A stretch of 64,000 nt of DNA from JAAYOS01 sp050950785 (GCA_050950785.1 JBMNIG010000007.1:150092-214091); one strand, 5' to 3'. Counted from the stretch's first letter, positions 26,160 through 35,100 are shown. Program-made: numbers and translations. The notes: generated from the sequence alone by a model not told the origin.

Positions 26160-27323
26160 ATGAGAGATTTTACTTTTCACACTCCCACTGAGGTGATTTT
26201 CGGGCGTGACGCGGAGCTCAAAACCGGTCAGGCGGCGAAAAAATATGGCGCGAGTCGCGTATTAGTCGTATACGGAAAGGGAAGTGTTGTCAGGAGCGGT
26301 CTACTGGACAGAGTATGCAAGACCTTCGAAGAAGAGGGGCTTTCATATCAGCAGTTCGGCGGTGTTGAGCCAAATCCTCGTGTTGGTTTGACTCGCGAGG
26401 CGATAAAGACGGCTATCGATATGAAAGCAGACATGATTGTCGGAGTGGGTGGCGGAAGCGTCATTGATACGGCCAAAGCAATAGCCCATGGCGCGGCAAA
26501 TCCCGATATTGACATATGGGATTTATGGCTTAGGAAGCAACCTCTGGAGAAGAGCTTGCCTGTCGGAGCCGTTGTCACAATTCCGGCTGCCGGGAGCGAG
26601 ATGAGTGATTCCTCGGTTCTGACCAACGAAGAGACGCAAGAAAAACGAGGCCTAAACACGCAACTGAACCGTCCTGCTTTTGCCATAATGAACCCAGCTC
26701 TCGCTACTACGCTTCCGATCTATCAGGTTGCATGTGGTGTAACTGATATCTATATGCACACTCTGGAAAGGTATTTTTCGCCAGTAACGGGCAATGACTT
26801 CACCGATGAAGTAGCAGAGGCACTAATGCGAGTCGTCATACGAAATGGAAGACGTGTTGTAAAGGATCCTAACGATTATGATGCCATGAGTGAGATCATG
26901 TGGTGTTCAAGCGTATCCCATAATGGACTTACAGGCTTGGGCGGGGAGAAAGATTTTTCTGCCCATCAGTTAGGACAAGCGATAGGCGGTATTTACGACA
27001 AAGCCCACGCAGCAACACTTTCTGCTGTTTGGGGAAGCTGGGCATGGTATGTGCTTAAAACTAACCCTTCCCGATTTGAAAAATACGCCATGAACGTATG
27101 GGGAGTTGAAACAGCGGAAGAAGGTATAGAGAAAACCGTTGAATTTTTCAGTGAAATCGGAATGCCTATTACCTTAAGTGAGCTTGGGATTGGCATTTTA
27201 TCCGATACGGAACTCGATGCGCTTGCCGTCAAATGCACATACGGCAAATCCAGAACAATTGGCAGCTTTAAGGTTTTGGATTATGATGACATTTTGAAAA
27301 TTTATGAAGCGGCCAATAAATAA
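26160..27323 (+). CDS. iron-containing alcohol dehydrogenase (butanol dehydrogenase/YqhD-like)
   Basis: About 387 residues from the ATG at 26160, 5-6 bases after AGAGGTG; an in-frame ATG 39 bases upstream lies in the dyad. The N-terminal FHTPTEVIFG and GGGSVIDTAKAIA (about 97-109) are the dinucleotide site, followed by the metal-binding region (YMHTLERYF and EKDFSAHQLGQAIGGIYDKAHAATLSAVW with the metal His residues). It interconverts aldehydes and alcohols with NAD(P)H in fermentation. It stands as its own unit. Confidence 0.93.
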   Translation: MRDFTFHTPTEVIFGRDAELKTGQAAKKYGASRVLVVYGKGSVVRSGLLDRVCKTFEEEGLSYQQFGGVEPNPRVGLTREAIKTAIDMKADMIVGVGGGSVIDTAKAIAHGAANPDIDIWDLWLRKQPLEKSLPVGAVVTIPAAGSEMSDSSVLTNEETQEKRGLNTQLNRPAFAIMNPALATTLPIYQVACGVTDIYMHTLERYFSPVTGNDFTDEVAEALMRVVIRNGRRVVKDPNDYDAMSEIMWCSSVSHNGLTGLGGEKDFSAHQLGQAIGGIYDKAHAATLSAVWGSWAWYVLKTNPSRFEKYAMNVWGVETAEEGIEKTVEFFSEIGMPITLSELGIGILSDTELDALAVKCTYGKSRTIGSFKVLDYDDILKIYEAANK

Positions 27324-27374
27324 TCCTCTCACGTGAAGGATTGACACGCCTATAATGCAATCCACAATTAATCA

Positions 27375-27395
27375 AGCGCCGGTTAAACCGGCGCT
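27375..27395. terminator. terminator after the alcohol dehydrogenase gene
   Basis: GC-rich self-complementary AGCGCCGGT...ACCGGCGCT followed by ATTCC. Nearly the same sequence recurs at 29077 and a variant at 34306. Confidence 0.7.
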
Positions 27396-27419
27396 ATTCC
27401 ATGCTTATACCACATATTA

Positions 27420-27575
27420 TTAAAGGCATTCGTAATTATCGTTTGAGTCTAAATTTTTTTGACTTTGAGGTTCGCTGATTGTCACATACAGCGTTATTAT
27501 GATACTGAACATTATTAACCACCATGCTTTGATTAACCCAAATGCGATAATGGCCATTAGACAGTACCCATACAT
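27420..27575 (-). CDS. possible small membrane protein, 51 residues
   Basis: An open frame beginning MYGYCLMAIIAFG, with one long hydrophobic segment to about residue 34 and a polar Asn/Asp/Gln-rich tail. There is no convincing ribosome binding site. It may be a genuine single-span microprotein or the remains of a larger membrane gene; no family recognised. Confidence 0.3.
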   Translation of the reverse strand: MYGYCLMAIIAFGLIKAWWLIMFSIIITLYVTISEPQSQKNLDSNDNYECL

Positions 27576-27602
27576 GGCAAGCTAAGTCAAATGTATAAAG
27601 CG

Positions 27603-27740
27603 AAATCCATTGGATTGAAAAGATAAAACTGAACGGATTGATTTTATTAAATATATCAGACCAAGTTTATGAAATCTATCGGATCGGGAAACATAAATCT
27701 ATCGGATTCGAGTTGTAAAATCTATCGGATTGGGATACAA
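27603..27740 (+). repeat. six tandem 23-bp repeats before the AAA ATPase gene
   Basis: Six units start exactly every 23 bases at 27603, 27626, 27649, 27672, 27695 and 27718. The best unit core is AAATCTATCGGATTGGG; the last three share AAATCTATCGGAT exactly, the first three are degenerate. Each core holds the dyad AATC-5-GATT. The last two units contain the promoter of the downstream gene. This is an operator array or iteron-like cluster, two helical turns per unit. Confidence 0.9.
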
Positions 27741-27741
27741 T
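27713..27741 (+). promoter_or_regulatory. promoter of the AAA ATPase gene inside the repeat array
   Basis: TTGTAA (27713-27718), 17 bases, TACAAT (27736-27741). The spacer is the core of the sixth repeat, so a protein bound to the array would block RNA polymerase directly. Confidence 0.55.
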
Positions 27742-27760
27742 TCAAGTGGGGGTGAACTGT

Positions 27761-29038
27761 ATGGATATGCGAAAATATCGTCCTCGTATCATAGATAAGC
27801 GTATTAATAAATATTTATCCACATTTGGTGCTATATGTATTGAAGGGCCAAAATGGTGTGGAAAGACATGGACATCGTTTTTTCACAGTAAAAGTACTAT
27901 ATTTCTAGGTGACCCTGCAGGGAATTTCCAAAATAGGGAGCTGGCAAGGCTATCTCCGAGTTTGGTGCTGGAGGGCGAAACACCTCGTTTAGTTGACGAA
28001 TGGCAGGAGGTCCCGCAACTTTGGGATGCCGTTCGACACAAGGTTGATCAGACAACCGATAAAGGACTTTTCATCCTGACAGGTTCCGCAACCCCAAATC
28101 ATAAGGGTATCCTTCACAGCGGAGCGGGGCGGATTGCCAGGTTGCGTATGCGTACGATGTCCCTATACGAATCAGGCGATTCCTCCGGTAAGGTTTCTTT
28201 GCAATCGCTGTGTAATGGCAAGATGGAACCTGCGCTGACCGGAGAGGTGGATTTAAAAAGACTCATTGAGCTTATCGTACGCGGTGGATGGCCTGGCAGT
28301 CTTGATCTGCCGATTGATGAGGCTGCGCTTTTACCATCTGAATATTTGAATGCTGTTATTGAAGATGACGTGTACCGAATAGATGGTATCAAGCGGGATA
28401 CGCAAAAAATGTGGCTGCTATTGCGATCCCTTGCACGAAATGAAAGTACGACCGCTACTAATAAAACCTTGAAAAATGATATAAAGGCTGTCGATGATGA
28501 GGACATCAATGTTGAAACAGTCGCTTCTTATCTCGATATTTTCAAACGACTATTTCTCATAGACAACCAGCCGCCATTTTCCGCTAATATCCGCTCATCT
28601 GTTAGAATAAAGCAAGCTGAAAAGCGCCATTTCTCCGACCCGTCTCTTGCCTGCGCATTGCTTAAGGTCACTCCTGAAAGTCTACTTAACGACCTTGAAA
28701 CCCTTGGGTTATTATTTGAGGCCCTGTGCGAAAGAGACTTGAGAATTTACGCGGAATCTTTTGGTGGTCAGTTATATCATTATCAAGATTACCGTAACCG
28801 CGAAATCGATGCTATTGTTAGTCTGCCGGATGGACGCTGGTGTGCTTTTGAGATAAAACTTGGGGCAAATCAGATTGACGAGGCTGCTTATAACCTTATA
28901 AAGATTCGGGATGAACTGGCAAAGGAGAAAAATGCTGTTTCACCGTCAGTATTGTGCGTCATTTGTGGATTGTCAAACGCCGCATATCAACGTGATGATG
29001 GCGTTTATGTCGTACCACTGACAGCGCTCAAGGATTGA
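27761..29038 (+). CDS. AAA-superfamily ATPase with DUF4143-type C-terminus
   Basis: 425 residues from the ATG 6 bases after GGGGGTG. N-terminal P-loop EGPKWCGKTWTS (about 28-39), Walker B-like RLVDEWQ (about 74-80), then the sensor-like LFILTGSATP. The middle has YLNAVIEDDVYRIDG, common in DUF4143 proteins. The C-terminus has the PD-(D/E)xK-like REIDAIVSLPDG and FEIKLG, suggesting a nuclease-type fold. Biological role of the family is unsettled; DNA-related functions have been suggested. The exact 23-bp repeat array before it is the best clue that it or a partner binds that DNA. Confidence 0.85.
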   Translation: MDMRKYRPRIIDKRINKYLSTFGAICIEGPKWCGKTWTSFFHSKSTIFLGDPAGNFQNRELARLSPSLVLEGETPRLVDEWQEVPQLWDAVRHKVDQTTDKGLFILTGSATPNHKGILHSGAGRIARLRMRTMSLYESGDSSGKVSLQSLCNGKMEPALTGEVDLKRLIELIVRGGWPGSLDLPIDEAALLPSEYLNAVIEDDVYRIDGIKRDTQKMWLLLRSLARNESTTATNKTLKNDIKAVDDEDINVETVASYLDIFKRLFLIDNQPPFSANIRSSVRIKQAEKRHFSDPSLACALLKVTPESLLNDLETLGLLFEALCERDLRIYAESFGGQLYHYQDYRNREIDAIVSLPDGRWCAFEIKLGANQIDEAAYNLIKIRDELAKEKNAVSPSVLCVICGLSNAAYQRDDGVYVVPLTALKD

Positions 29039-29076
29039 GAGTTATATACGAATAATCCACGCAGTTTAATAAATCA

Positions 29077-29097
29077 AGCGCCGGTTAAACCGGCGCT
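29077..29097. terminator. terminator between convergent ATPase and tRNA ligase genes
   Basis: The same AGCGCCGGT...ACCGGCGCT self-complementary sequence as at 27375, followed by TTATTCC. Confidence 0.7.
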
Positions 29098-29112
29098 TAT
29101 TCCATGTTCAAC

Positions 29113-31104
29113 TTACATTAGCTGGCTTTCGTGTTTTGCGAAAAAGTCGACTCGCGGTTCCAAAAACTTAAGGTTATGCTCGGACGGGTTTTCAATAAAA
29201 TCATATATCGAGTCAAAGATCCTATCCCAACTCCAAAAATCTTCACTCAGATTCAAATAGTCCAGTATCATTTCAGTCCCCTCCGGAGCAACCGGATGCA
29301 TCAAAACAGCAGCCGTTCTTACCATATGGAAGGTATCTATTATCGTCTGAGCCCTTAAGTCATTATCATCTTCTTTGTCTGCATCTCGGATCATCTTTAC
29401 CCAGTACTTATTCATGCCTCGGATATAAGTGTCCATCAGACTCATCATCAGGTGAAAATCACACTTATACATCAACTTCTCATATTCCAGGATCGTACTC
29501 TTCGCCTCGGTCAATACCTCTTCGCTAATTTTCCCCACAGGAAGCTTTCCGTCGAAGTATTTCTGCACAGTGTAAAAGCAGGATCTTACAACCCTATTGA
29601 ATACGTTTGTTAAGAGGTTTCCCTCTTTGAGGACAGGATCACTGTCTTTTTCGCCAGCCTTTGGATTGAATGGTTTCGGCTGAAAGCTTACACTTCTTAT
29701 TCCAAGGCCAAGACCAAGAAAGTGTGCCCTCAACTGTTCCGGCGTGTAGTGTTCAAGAAGCTCCCGAGCTGTAGGGGGCTTGATTTTGCCGCTGCTACTG
29801 GCTTTCTTGTTCAAAAATAGCAGATGATTGTTAACTATCAGATGCGGTAATTGCATTTCACCTTCGGGCGGATCAGCTGTTGGTTGCTTGCCCTGCAATC
29901 CCATGAACATAGCCATTTCGGCAGGTCCGTAGAAATAGACATTGTCTTCGCCTATAAACTGGAACACCCCGGCATCCTTCGAGCACCACCAATCCTTCCA
30001 ATCGTCGTCATCCTTGCCATTCATCTCAAGGAAGCATTTTGTAAAAGAAATCGGTGCCCACAGCGATTCAGGCCATACCCACACGGTTAGACCGTCAAGA
30101 TCTTCGAGAACCGGAGCAGGAACTCCCCACTCTATATTACCTGTCAGTCTGAATGGGACAAGCGTTTTACCTGTTCTGAATCTTATGGAATTATCAGCGA
30201 GGATTTGACAGGCTTTTTCCCTGTCTTCCAATGTCTCAAACACCAAAACAGCGGAGGGCTTTCTGTCTTCGACCTTGCATTCAAACCTAGGGAGCTGACT
30301 TCTTAAGTCATCAAGGGACTCGAGTAGATCCTTCTTGATATATATCACGGGAGGCTCAAGAAATTCCTTGATGCTACTTATTGCAAAATCTCTAATAATC
30401 CCATTCCCCTCGGCTTTATCGATCCACTTTTTCAGAAGAGAGTAGAACTCATCAAGTTTGAAGTACCAGTTAGTTGCATCCTTCATGATAGGCTTTTTGC
30501 CCGAAAGTAGACTTTTTGGGTTAATGAGATCGGATGGCATGTATTGGTGGCCAAGGGAGCATTCATCGGCATATGCTTTCTCGGATGAGCATCCGTCGAT
30601 AGGGCACTGACCTACAACCTGACGGCCGTTGAGATATACGTCGAACTCGGTATCATAGAACTGGGATGTGGTCATCTTTCGTAGATGGCCGTTTTTATAC
30701 AGTTCAGTAATGATCTCCAAAGTTAGCTCCTTGTGGATTTCAGATGCCCTTTCCAGAGCCGATGCAGCAAACAAGTTGAGACTGATGCCGTACTTATCAA
30801 GCACTTCTTTTTGCAGTTCATGATTCATTTGCACAAAATCGGTTATTGTACCATCAAACTCGCCTTTTTCAACGAGTTGTCTATAGTTTTCCAATATAGG
30901 TGAGCCATAACAGTCAGTTCCTGAAACAAATATCACGTTATCCTTTCCGATCCTGTCGCGGAGAAAACGCGCATAGGTATCCGCATGTACAAAAACGCCC
31001 CCGACATGGCCCAGATGGAGCTCCTTGTTTCCGTACGGCATTCCTGCGGTAACGATTGCGCGCTTTGGGAATCTCGGTCGCTCTACGTTATTTACATTAC
31101 TCAT
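29113..31104 (-). CDS. MetRS-like class I tRNA ligase with degenerate KMSKS loop
   Basis: 663 residues. It starts like methionyl-tRNA synthetase: GMPYGNKELHLGHVGG carries the HIGH motif as HLGH, then VIFVSGTDCYGSPI, a zinc-type CPIDGC segment, VWVWPESLWAPI and FIGEDNVYFYGPAEM. The KMSKS loop is instead KKASSSGK, lacking the second Lys. The C-terminal helical anticodon domain is present (NVFNRVVRSCFYTV). It may charge tRNA-Met weakly, act on another tRNA, or have another role; the T-box ahead of it does not look methionine-specific. Probably an accessory copy. Confidence 0.8.
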   Translation of the reverse strand: MSNVNNVERPRFPKRAIVTAGMPYGNKELHLGHVGGVFVHADTYARFLRDRIGKDNVIFVSGTDCYGSPILENYRQLVEKGEFDGTITDFVQMNHELQKEVLDKYGISLNLFAASALERASEIHKELTLEIITELYKNGHLRKMTTSQFYDTEFDVYLNGRQVVGQCPIDGCSSEKAYADECSLGHQYMPSDLINPKSLLSGKKPIMKDATNWYFKLDEFYSLLKKWIDKAEGNGIIRDFAISSIKEFLEPPVIYIKKDLLESLDDLRSQLPRFECKVEDRKPSAVLVFETLEDREKACQILADNSIRFRTGKTLVPFRLTGNIEWGVPAPVLEDLDGLTVWVWPESLWAPISFTKCFLEMNGKDDDDWKDWWCSKDAGVFQFIGEDNVYFYGPAEMAMFMGLQGKQPTADPPEGEMQLPHLIVNNHLLFLNKKASSSGKIKPPTARELLEHYTPEQLRAHFLGLGLGIRSVSFQPKPFNPKAGEKDSDPVLKEGNLLTNVFNRVVRSCFYTVQKYFDGKLPVGKISEEVLTEAKSTILEYEKLMYKCDFHLMMSLMDTYIRGMNKYWVKMIRDADKEDDNDLRAQTIIDTFHMVRTAAVLMHPVAPEGTEMILDYLNLSEDFWSWDRIFDSIYDFIENPSEHNLKFLEPRVDFFAKHESQLM

Positions 31105-31152
31105 GGTTGTCCTCCATTCTACTAGCTTACTGAGATTTCACGAAAAAGTATA

Positions 31153-31470
31153 GAAAAACTCCCACCTCCAGGATCCTTTGTCCTGGGGACGAGAGTTCTC
31201 GCGGTGCCACCCCGGTTCACCATAGCTTTACAGCATAGGCCTCGGTAAGTACATGTAATCAAAGATTCGATTACCTATACTTTTGCACTGTAACGGGTGC
31301 GCCCGTTGCAGCCTACCCGACCAGCCGTTATCCACTAACATGGCGGATCGTATCGGTGCACTGCTCAGGAGCCTGTTCGTAAGGTTTTCAGCATCCCTTT
31401 TCACCTTCCGGGACTCTCTGTATCTGAAAATAGCCAAACTACTATTCTCCGTCATCGCTTTCCAATATTA
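31153..31470 (-). ncRNA. T-box leader of the MetRS-like gene
   Basis: On the minus strand the T-box core GGGTGGCACCGCG (complement of 31199-31211) is followed by the terminator CCAGGA...TCCTGG and T run. Stem I shows AGTA, the AG-bulge CAGAGAG, a distal loop GGTGAAA, then GAAC-AGG-C leading into CTGAGC. By alignment to the B. subtilis glyQS layout (GAA, one base, specifier) the specifier is AGG, an Arg codon. The bulge UGGC predicts a tRNA with G at position 73. Uncharged tRNA would stabilise the antiterminator. Confidence 0.9.
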
Positions 31471-31476
31471 AGTTGA

Positions 31477-31505
31477 ATTATAGCGGTAATATCCATATTT
31501 GTAAA
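31477..31505 (-). promoter_or_regulatory. promoter of the T-box transcript
   Basis: TTTACA (31500-31505), 17 bases, TATAAT (31477-31482) on the minus strand, immediately before the T-box stem I. Confidence 0.75.
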
Positions 31506-31711
31506 GTGCTTTTGTTATTGCACTTGAATAGGCAAGGTATATTTACAGTATACGCAACTTATATTAGTAATATTTGACACCGATATTGATATTAAATATA
31601 ATCGTATTATTATATCAAAATCATTTGGAATATTCATGGACAAGAAACTGTTTTGGTTTTTTGGGAAAAATCAGATCGTGGGATGAAAATAGATAAATGG
31701 GTGGATCAAAG

Positions 31712-32533
31712 ATGAAAACGCTTTATGTCTCAGACCTTGACGGCACTTTACTTAATGCAGATGCTGAATTGTCGAGCTACACCGTTGAAACACTAAATAG
31801 GCTGATCAGTAGCGGCGCTTACTTTTCCGTGGCAACAGCACGAACTGCTGCCACAACTTTATTTATTCTCGAGGATGTGAAAGTCAATGTGCCGATTATA
31901 TTGATGAATGGTGTCCTTGTATATGATATTCAGTCCCGGCAATACATCAAGAAGGAAGTGCTGAGCAGAACACTCACAGCACAGATTACCGCTGCTATAA
32001 AGAAAACGGGACAAAACGGCTTGATGTATGCTGTACAAGGCAATGAACTCCACACCTATTATGAGAGACTCGAAAAAGAGCCGCTGAAAGCTTTTGTGGA
32101 TGAGCGGATACAAAAATACAATAAGCGTTTTGAACAGATAAGCGATTTTGATAATGTTGATGCGGGTATAATCTATTTCTGTTTTTTAGATGGCTATGAG
32201 AATATCCGTCGGTTATATGATGAAATCAAGAACATCGGCGGACTGAGAGTTGAGATGTACAAAGACATCTATTCTGATGATTTTTGGTACTTGGAGATTT
32301 TCAGCGAAACCGCATCCAAGTACAATGCGATACAGTTCCTTAGGCAAAAATACGGATTTGAAAAGCTCGTGTGTTTTGGAGATAACCTAAACGACCTTCC
32401 GATGTTTGATGGTTGTGATGAATGTTATGCTGTCGCAAACGCTAAACCGGAGTTAAAAGAAAGGGCAACTGCTGTTATTGGCAGTAATACTGAAGATGGT
32501 GTGGCTCGTTTTCTTGATAAAAATGTACTATGA
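31712..32533 (+). CDS. Cof-type HAD phosphatase
   Basis: About 273 residues from the ATG at 31712 preceded by GGGTGG; an ATG 15 bases earlier overlaps that site. HAD motif I is DLDGTLLN (nucleophile Asp8), motif II lies in the FSVATAR strand, and motif III/IV is LVCFGDNLNDLPMF with the metal-binding Asp pair. The large C2-type cap places it with Cof/YidA sugar-phosphate and cofactor phosphatases. Substrate unknown; no operon partner is clear. Confidence 0.9.
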   Translation: MKTLYVSDLDGTLLNADAELSSYTVETLNRLISSGAYFSVATARTAATTLFILEDVKVNVPIILMNGVLVYDIQSRQYIKKEVLSRTLTAQITAAIKKTGQNGLMYAVQGNELHTYYERLEKEPLKAFVDERIQKYNKRFEQISDFDNVDAGIIYFCFLDGYENIRRLYDEIKNIGGLRVEMYKDIYSDDFWYLEIFSETASKYNAIQFLRQKYGFEKLVCFGDNLNDLPMFDGCDECYAVANAKPELKERATAVIGSNTEDGVARFLDKNVL

Positions 32534-32693
32534 GCTGAGAGGTAATGTGAGCTACTCTCATCTTATAGTTACGTAGTATTCAAGGGATCGAAACCCCTTG
32601 CAGAACCGACAAGCCAGTCGTGTTATTCGCTACAGTTTTGGAACTTGAACAGTGGACCAAGGTAGAATTATTGGAATGGAGGGCTTAATAATC

Positions 32694-33251
32694 ATGGATG
32701 TTCGCATTGATACATCTCAGATTGTTATCGAGACCGAGCGACTGATACTGCGTTCATTTATTGAGTCGGACTTATCGGACTTCTATAACTACGCATCTGT
32801 TCCCGGTGTCGGAGAGATGGCAGGATGGCCGCACCACGAATCGATTGAAACTTCAGAGCGCATATTGAAATCCTTTATTGACGGAAAAGAGGTCTTTGCA
32901 ATATATCACAAGGCAGATAAAAAGGTTATCGGCTCACTGGGGCTTCATCCGTCATGGGCAAATGAAGATGAAAGATATAAAAGTCTGAAGGTCAAGGAAA
33001 TCGGGTATGTACTCGCAAAGGACTATTGGGGCCATGGACTGATGCCGGAAGCAGTCAGAACGGTGATCGATCATGGATTTGAAACACTTGGGCTCGATGC
33101 TTTTACCTGCGGCCACTTTGTCGATAATAGCCAGTCGCGGAGAGTTATAGAGAAGTGTGGATTCACTTTTGTAAAGCAGAGTGAATTTTACTCGAATCAG
33201 CTTCAGCGTAGCTTTGAAGATATGAAATACATATTGCTCCGCACATACTAA
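32694..33251 (+). CDS. GNAT acetyltransferase (RimJ/RimL-like)
   Basis: About 185 residues from the ATG at 32694, 10 bases after GGAGGG. Acetyl-CoA fold markers: IETERLILRSF near the N-terminus, GYVLAKDYWGHGLMPEAVRTV (about 101-121) with the pyrophosphate-binding loop, and the terminal NSQSRRVIEKCGFTFV. It probably acetylates the N-terminus of a protein or a small amine. The radical SAM gene follows 24-33 bases later on the same strand. Confidence 0.9.
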   Translation: MDVRIDTSQIVIETERLILRSFIESDLSDFYNYASVPGVGEMAGWPHHESIETSERILKSFIDGKEVFAIYHKADKKVIGSLGLHPSWANEDERYKSLKVKEIGYVLAKDYWGHGLMPEAVRTVIDHGFETLGLDAFTCGHFVDNSQSRRVIEKCGFTFVKQSEFYSNQLQRSFEDMKYILLRTY

Positions 33252-33284
33252 AAACGGCGGTATCCGGCTGGAGGTATGCGTATT

Positions 33285-34265
33285 ATGATAAAACTCAACA
33301 AACTAGGCTACTGCGGCATCATCACCAATTACTACTGTTCATCCAAGTGCCGGCATTGCATGTATGCAAGTTCGCCGCAGTGGCCAAAGGATTATATGGA
33401 AGCCAAGCAGGCGGACGAAATATTCAAGACTTTAAGAAAGTTTGGATGCAGCAGTGTCCACATAGGTGGCGGAGAGCCCTTGCTTCAACCGGAGAAGCTT
33501 CTGCCTGTTTTGAATGCGGCCGCAAAAAACAATGTTTACATAGAGTACATCGAAACGAACGCATCCTGGTACAAAGATGACAGGCGAGCAGGAGAAGTGA
33601 TAAGAAACCTTAAGCAGCATCATATACATACACTGCTGATTTCCATTGATCCTTTTCATAATGAGTATGTTCCGTTCAGCAAGGTAAAGGGTCTGATTGC
33701 TGCCTGTAATCGGCATGGCATGGAAGTCTTTCCTTGGCGGATGGAGTTTTGGGGTGATCTTGAAGCCGCCGGTGATGATTCGGTTGTTCATTCCCTTGAG
33801 GAATATGAAGAGATTTTCCATAAGGATTACAAGCTCATGTTGGCAAAAAGATATGGATTAAACCCGCGGGGAAGAGCGTTGCAGACATATAAGGAGTACC
33901 TTGAGGATCAGCCTATTGAAGATATCCTTGATCATTCGTCCCCTTGTAGAGAGTTATTGGGAGTCAATCATTTTCACGTTGATTTATATGGTAATTTTGT
34001 TCCCCCGGCTTGCTCGGGTTTATCTTTAGATTTGAGAGATGCAGTAAGGGGTGTGGATCCCGAAAAGTACAAGGTATTTTGCGCTCTTGCCACAAACGGG
34101 ATCAAAGGCCTTTATGATTTTGCCGTAGAACATCATGGGTATACACCGAAGGATTTATATAAAGGGAAATGCGACCTTTGTTACGATATACGTGAATATC
34201 TAGTGTTGGAGAAAAACCTCGAGTTGCCTGACCTACAGCCCATAGGCCACTACAAATATATGTAG
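33285..34265 (+). CDS. radical SAM protein of unknown function
   Basis: 326 residues from the ATG at 33285, 10 bases after GGAGG. The [4Fe-4S]-SAM motif is CSSKCRHC (about 18-25), a CX3CX2C arrangement. HIGGGEPLLQ (about 59-68) supplies the SAM-binding GGE. The C-terminal third adds CRELL, PPACSG and CDLC, enough cysteines for a further cluster of SPASM-like type, but the pattern is not canonical. No small precursor-peptide gene is visible nearby, so a peptide-modifying role is unproven. Confidence 0.85.
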   Translation: MIKLNKLGYCGIITNYYCSSKCRHCMYASSPQWPKDYMEAKQADEIFKTLRKFGCSSVHIGGGEPLLQPEKLLPVLNAAAKNNVYIEYIETNASWYKDDRRAGEVIRNLKQHHIHTLLISIDPFHNEYVPFSKVKGLIAACNRHGMEVFPWRMEFWGDLEAAGDDSVVHSLEEYEEIFHKDYKLMLAKRYGLNPRGRALQTYKEYLEDQPIEDILDHSSPCRELLGVNHFHVDLYGNFVPPACSGLSLDLRDAVRGVDPEKYKVFCALATNGIKGLYDFAVEHHGYTPKDLYKGKCDLCYDIREYLVLEKNLELPDLQPIGHYKYM

Positions 34266-34305
34266 CTAGAATGATATGTTTAAGGGCTTATTTCCATAAA
34301 ATAAA

Positions 34306-34325
34306 GCGCCGGTCAATCCCGGCGC
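34306..34325 (+). terminator. terminator after the radical SAM gene
   Basis: GCGCCGG...CCGGCGC stem followed by CATTC, a variant of those at 27375 and 29077. Confidence 0.6.
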
Positions 34326-34346
34326 CATTCTATAATGGTTAGCAGA

Positions 34347-34946
34347 TTAGGAGGATATCTGCGTTAAATAGATCCACCATCCTAAGCAGGCTATCATCGC
34401 GCCAATAATGTTTGCAATGGTATCACTCATAGTGTCCACTAAGCCCGGCGGTTGGATCGCTTTCTCAGGTTGGTGGTTAACGACGGGGCTGTTCTTTTGC
34501 CAATGCTGATGGTCGGTGTGAAAAATGCTGTCAACTAGAAACTCGCAGACTTCCCAAATTTGATGTAAGGCTAGCGACAAAGCAAAACCAAATACCAAAG
34601 TACCGGCAAGTCCGACATCGGGTTCTTTATCGGCAAGAGTTATTCCAAATCCGAAGAATAGTATACCTGAGAGAAAGTGTACGATCCTATCCAACCAGGG
34701 GTGGGAATCATAATATCAATAACCTGTCCCAAGAAAAACGGCCAAGAAAAGAACAGTTTGGAATAAAAAAACCGTTAGGGTATCTAGTTGGATATCAATC
34801 AGGCTGAGCAGCCAAGGGATAAAGGTTAGTGCTAGTGTAATGGTGGCGAGAAAGATTTTTTTGTAATTTCGCTTAAATAGTTGTACAGCCGTCATTATCA
34901 CCACTATTACCCGTATTAGGTTAGTATAATAGAATAAAAAACCCAT
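34347..34946 (-). pseudogene. DUF2238/YjdF-like membrane protein with an internal TGA stop
   Basis: Two adjoining frames on the minus strand are in the same register, separated by one TGA at 34716-34718. Reading through it gives a 199-residue protein with an N-terminal run of hydrophobic segments, then YYDSHPWLDRIVHFLSG, HQIWEVCEFLVD and a terminal DTMSDTIANIIGA. This layout matches DUF2238/YjdF-type membrane proteins. A nonsense mutation is the simplest reading; the halves have no separate ribosome binding sites that I can support. Confidence 0.65.
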
Positions 34947-35042
34947 ACAAACACGTCCATTTTTATATTATCGGAACTCACCGTGCAACCGTGCATCTAT
35001 TATGCCCGATTCCTCCTAAAGGATTATATCAATACTTGTTTA

Positions 35043-35100
35043 TTATTTGTCTAGGTTCATGGTAGATAAAAAGTACCAGGGAAGAGGTTTCTTAATCCTA
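35043..35100 (+). pseudogene. GNAT acetyltransferase fragment
   Basis: The plus frame contains RFMVDKKYQGRGF, the acetyl-CoA-binding loop of a GNAT enzyme (Q/RxxGxG). The rest of the domain is missing before it and the frame then runs into the antisense of tyrA. It is the trace of a lost gene. Confidence 0.4.

Noticed and set aside
27603..27740. possible CRISPR array
   Set aside because: The 23-bp units are contiguous with no unique spacers between conserved repeats, and no cas gene is present; an operator or iteron array fits better.
31283..31471. open frames on both strands within 31228-31471
   Set aside because: They fall inside the T-box leader, whose conserved RNA motifs account for the sequence.
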